This document shows positions 63,101-64,000 of a stretch of DNA of 64,000 nucleotides, piece by piece. The notes below the pieces were generated by a model. It saw only the letters and a list, made by a program, of their open reading frames with translations, made no database searches and was not told the origin of the DNA. Numbering within the stretch: the stretch's first letter is position 1; each line of letters opens with the position of its first letter. A program made the position numbers and the translations under genes. Source of the DNA: Streptomyces chrestomyceticus JCM 4735. Lineage in GTDB: Bacteria; Actinomycetota; Actinomycetes; Streptomycetales; Streptomycetaceae. Where the stretch lies: NCBI RefSeq assembly GCF_003865135.1, contig NZ_BHZC01000001.1, positions 806,001-870,000 of the forward strand. The letters are read 5' to 3'.

Positions 63101-64000
63101 CCCGTCGTAGGTGCTGTTCCATCCGGTGAAGTCCTCGCCGAACGGGGCGGTCTGCGTCGTGCCGTACAGGGTGTCGTAGAGCTGCCGCCACTCGCCGAGG
63201 ATCCGCTCCGGCGCGCCGTCGGCGGCCTGCGCGGCCTCGGCGGCGCCGGTGGCCTCCGTGGACTGCGGTCCGTCCGCCGCCGGGACCACGTACCCGAGCA
63301 GGCGGGTCCCGCCCCGGCCGTCCTCGCGGACCGTCGCGACGGCCTGCGCCACCTCGGGATGGGCGGCCATCGCGGCCTCCACCTCGCCGAGTTCGACCCG
63401 GTGGCCGCGGACCTTGACCTGGTCGTCGGTCCGCCCGGCGAACTCCAGCTCGCCTTCGGCGTTCCACCGCGCGAGGTCCCCGGTGCGGTACATCCGGGCG
63501 CCCGGCGCGCCGAACGGGTCGGCGGTGAACCGCTCGGCGGTCACGCCCGGCCGTCCCAGGTAACCCTGGGCCAGGCCCGCGCCCGCCAGGTACAGCTCGC
63601 CCGCCACGCCGGTGGGCACCGGGCGCAGCGCCGCGTCCAGCACGTACGCGCGGGTGTCGGTGACGGGCGTGCCGATGGGCGCGACGGTGCCGTCGCCGGT
63701 CAGCGGACGGCTCATCGTGCCGCAGACCGTGGACTCGGTCGGCCCGTAGGCGTTGACCATCCGGCGGCCGGGGGCGAAGACCGCCGCTGTCTGCGGCGGG
63801 CAGCTCTCTCCCGCGACCACCAGGCAGGTCACCGGTGCGAGCTGGTCGGGCGTCATGACGCCCAGCGCCACGGGCGGGACGGTCAGGTGGGTCACCTCGT
63901 GCTCGGCCAGTACGGCGGCGAGGTCGGGGCCAGGCAAGAGCCGTGCGGCCCGGGCCACCACCAGGGCCGCGCCGGTCAGCAGTGCCATGCACAGCTCCCA
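60188..64000 (-). CDS. NRPS, partial: A(Phe-like)-N-methyltransferase-PCP-E
   Basis: Only the last 1270 residues are in the window; the N-terminal part is off the right edge, cut inside the A4 motif. Visible: the rest of an adenylation domain ([13 protein letters not shown]), an embedded N-methyltransferase domain (VLEIGVGRG near 328; [10 protein letters not shown]) inserted before the end of the A domain, a PCP with LGGDS (~727) and a C-terminal epimerisation-type domain. Pocket positions 239-517 read W-T-V-A-A-V-C-K, matching the phenylalanine code DAWTVAAVCK. In the E domain the catalytic HHxxxDG reads H-R-L-V-T-D-P, so epimerisation is probably lost. Predicted unit: N-methyl-L-Phe or a relative. 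Coupled to the next NRPS by ATGA. Confidence 0.95.

Overview
The window is very GC-rich, with G or C at almost every third codon position, GTG starts, several apparently leaderless genes and many regulators of kinds common in actinomycetes. It almost certainly comes from a Streptomyces or close relative, and probably from an accessory chromosome region, because two separate nonribosomal peptide synthetase (NRPS) systems run off its two edges.

Left edge (1-11.3 kb). A minus-strand NRPS (C-A-PCP-C...) starts at 3285 and leaves the window. Its adenylation pocket reads DAFHLGLLCK, close to the 4-hydroxyphenylglycine code. Upstream lies a cell-envelope block: a histidine kinase/response regulator pair, a divergent membrane-anchored secreted protein, a class A penicillin-binding protein whose SxxK lysine is replaced by threonine, a deacetylase-like lipoprotein and a secreted amidase-domain protein. 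Matching repeats in front of the secreted protein and the PBP suggest a small regulon of the response regulator.

Middle (11.5-50.5 kb). Mostly single-gene or two-gene units: a UvrA-like self-resistance ATPase, a carboxylesterase, an alpha-glucosidase, several AraC/GlxA regulators, small membrane proteins, methyltransferases, an isochorismatase-like hydrolase, and a phosphatase/ANTAR/STAS signalling group. There is also a TetR/oxidoreductase pair, two tandem ABC-F ribosome-protection genes behind a leader peptide and alternative hairpins, a CGNR regulator, a 63-residue orphan peptide and an alpha/beta hydrolase behind a palindromic promoter. A MerR gene with a textbook 19-bp-spaced promoter follows, then a FxsA/FxsB-type RiPP locus whose radical SAM gene is frameshifted. 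After that come an aminoglycoside nucleotidyltransferase, a Bcr/CflA exporter and an ArsR/VOC pair. A 160-bp MITE at a CTAG site forms the tail of one gene and the stop codon of its convergent neighbour.

Right edge (50.5-64 kb). The 3' end of a second NRPS operon is transcribed leftward: an A(Phe-like)-N-methyltransferase-PCP-E enzyme that enters from the right, a C-A-PCP-C-A-PCP-TE terminating enzyme coupled by an ATGA overlap, an MbtH protein, a VioC/AsnO-type Fe(II)/2-oxoglutarate hydroxylase and a methyltransferase coupled by a GTGA overlap. The E domain has lost its catalytic histidine, so the operon probably places an N-methyl-L-aromatic residue third from the C-terminus of the peptide. 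The final two residues cannot be assigned from their pocket codes.

No rRNA, tRNA or CRISPR array was seen.
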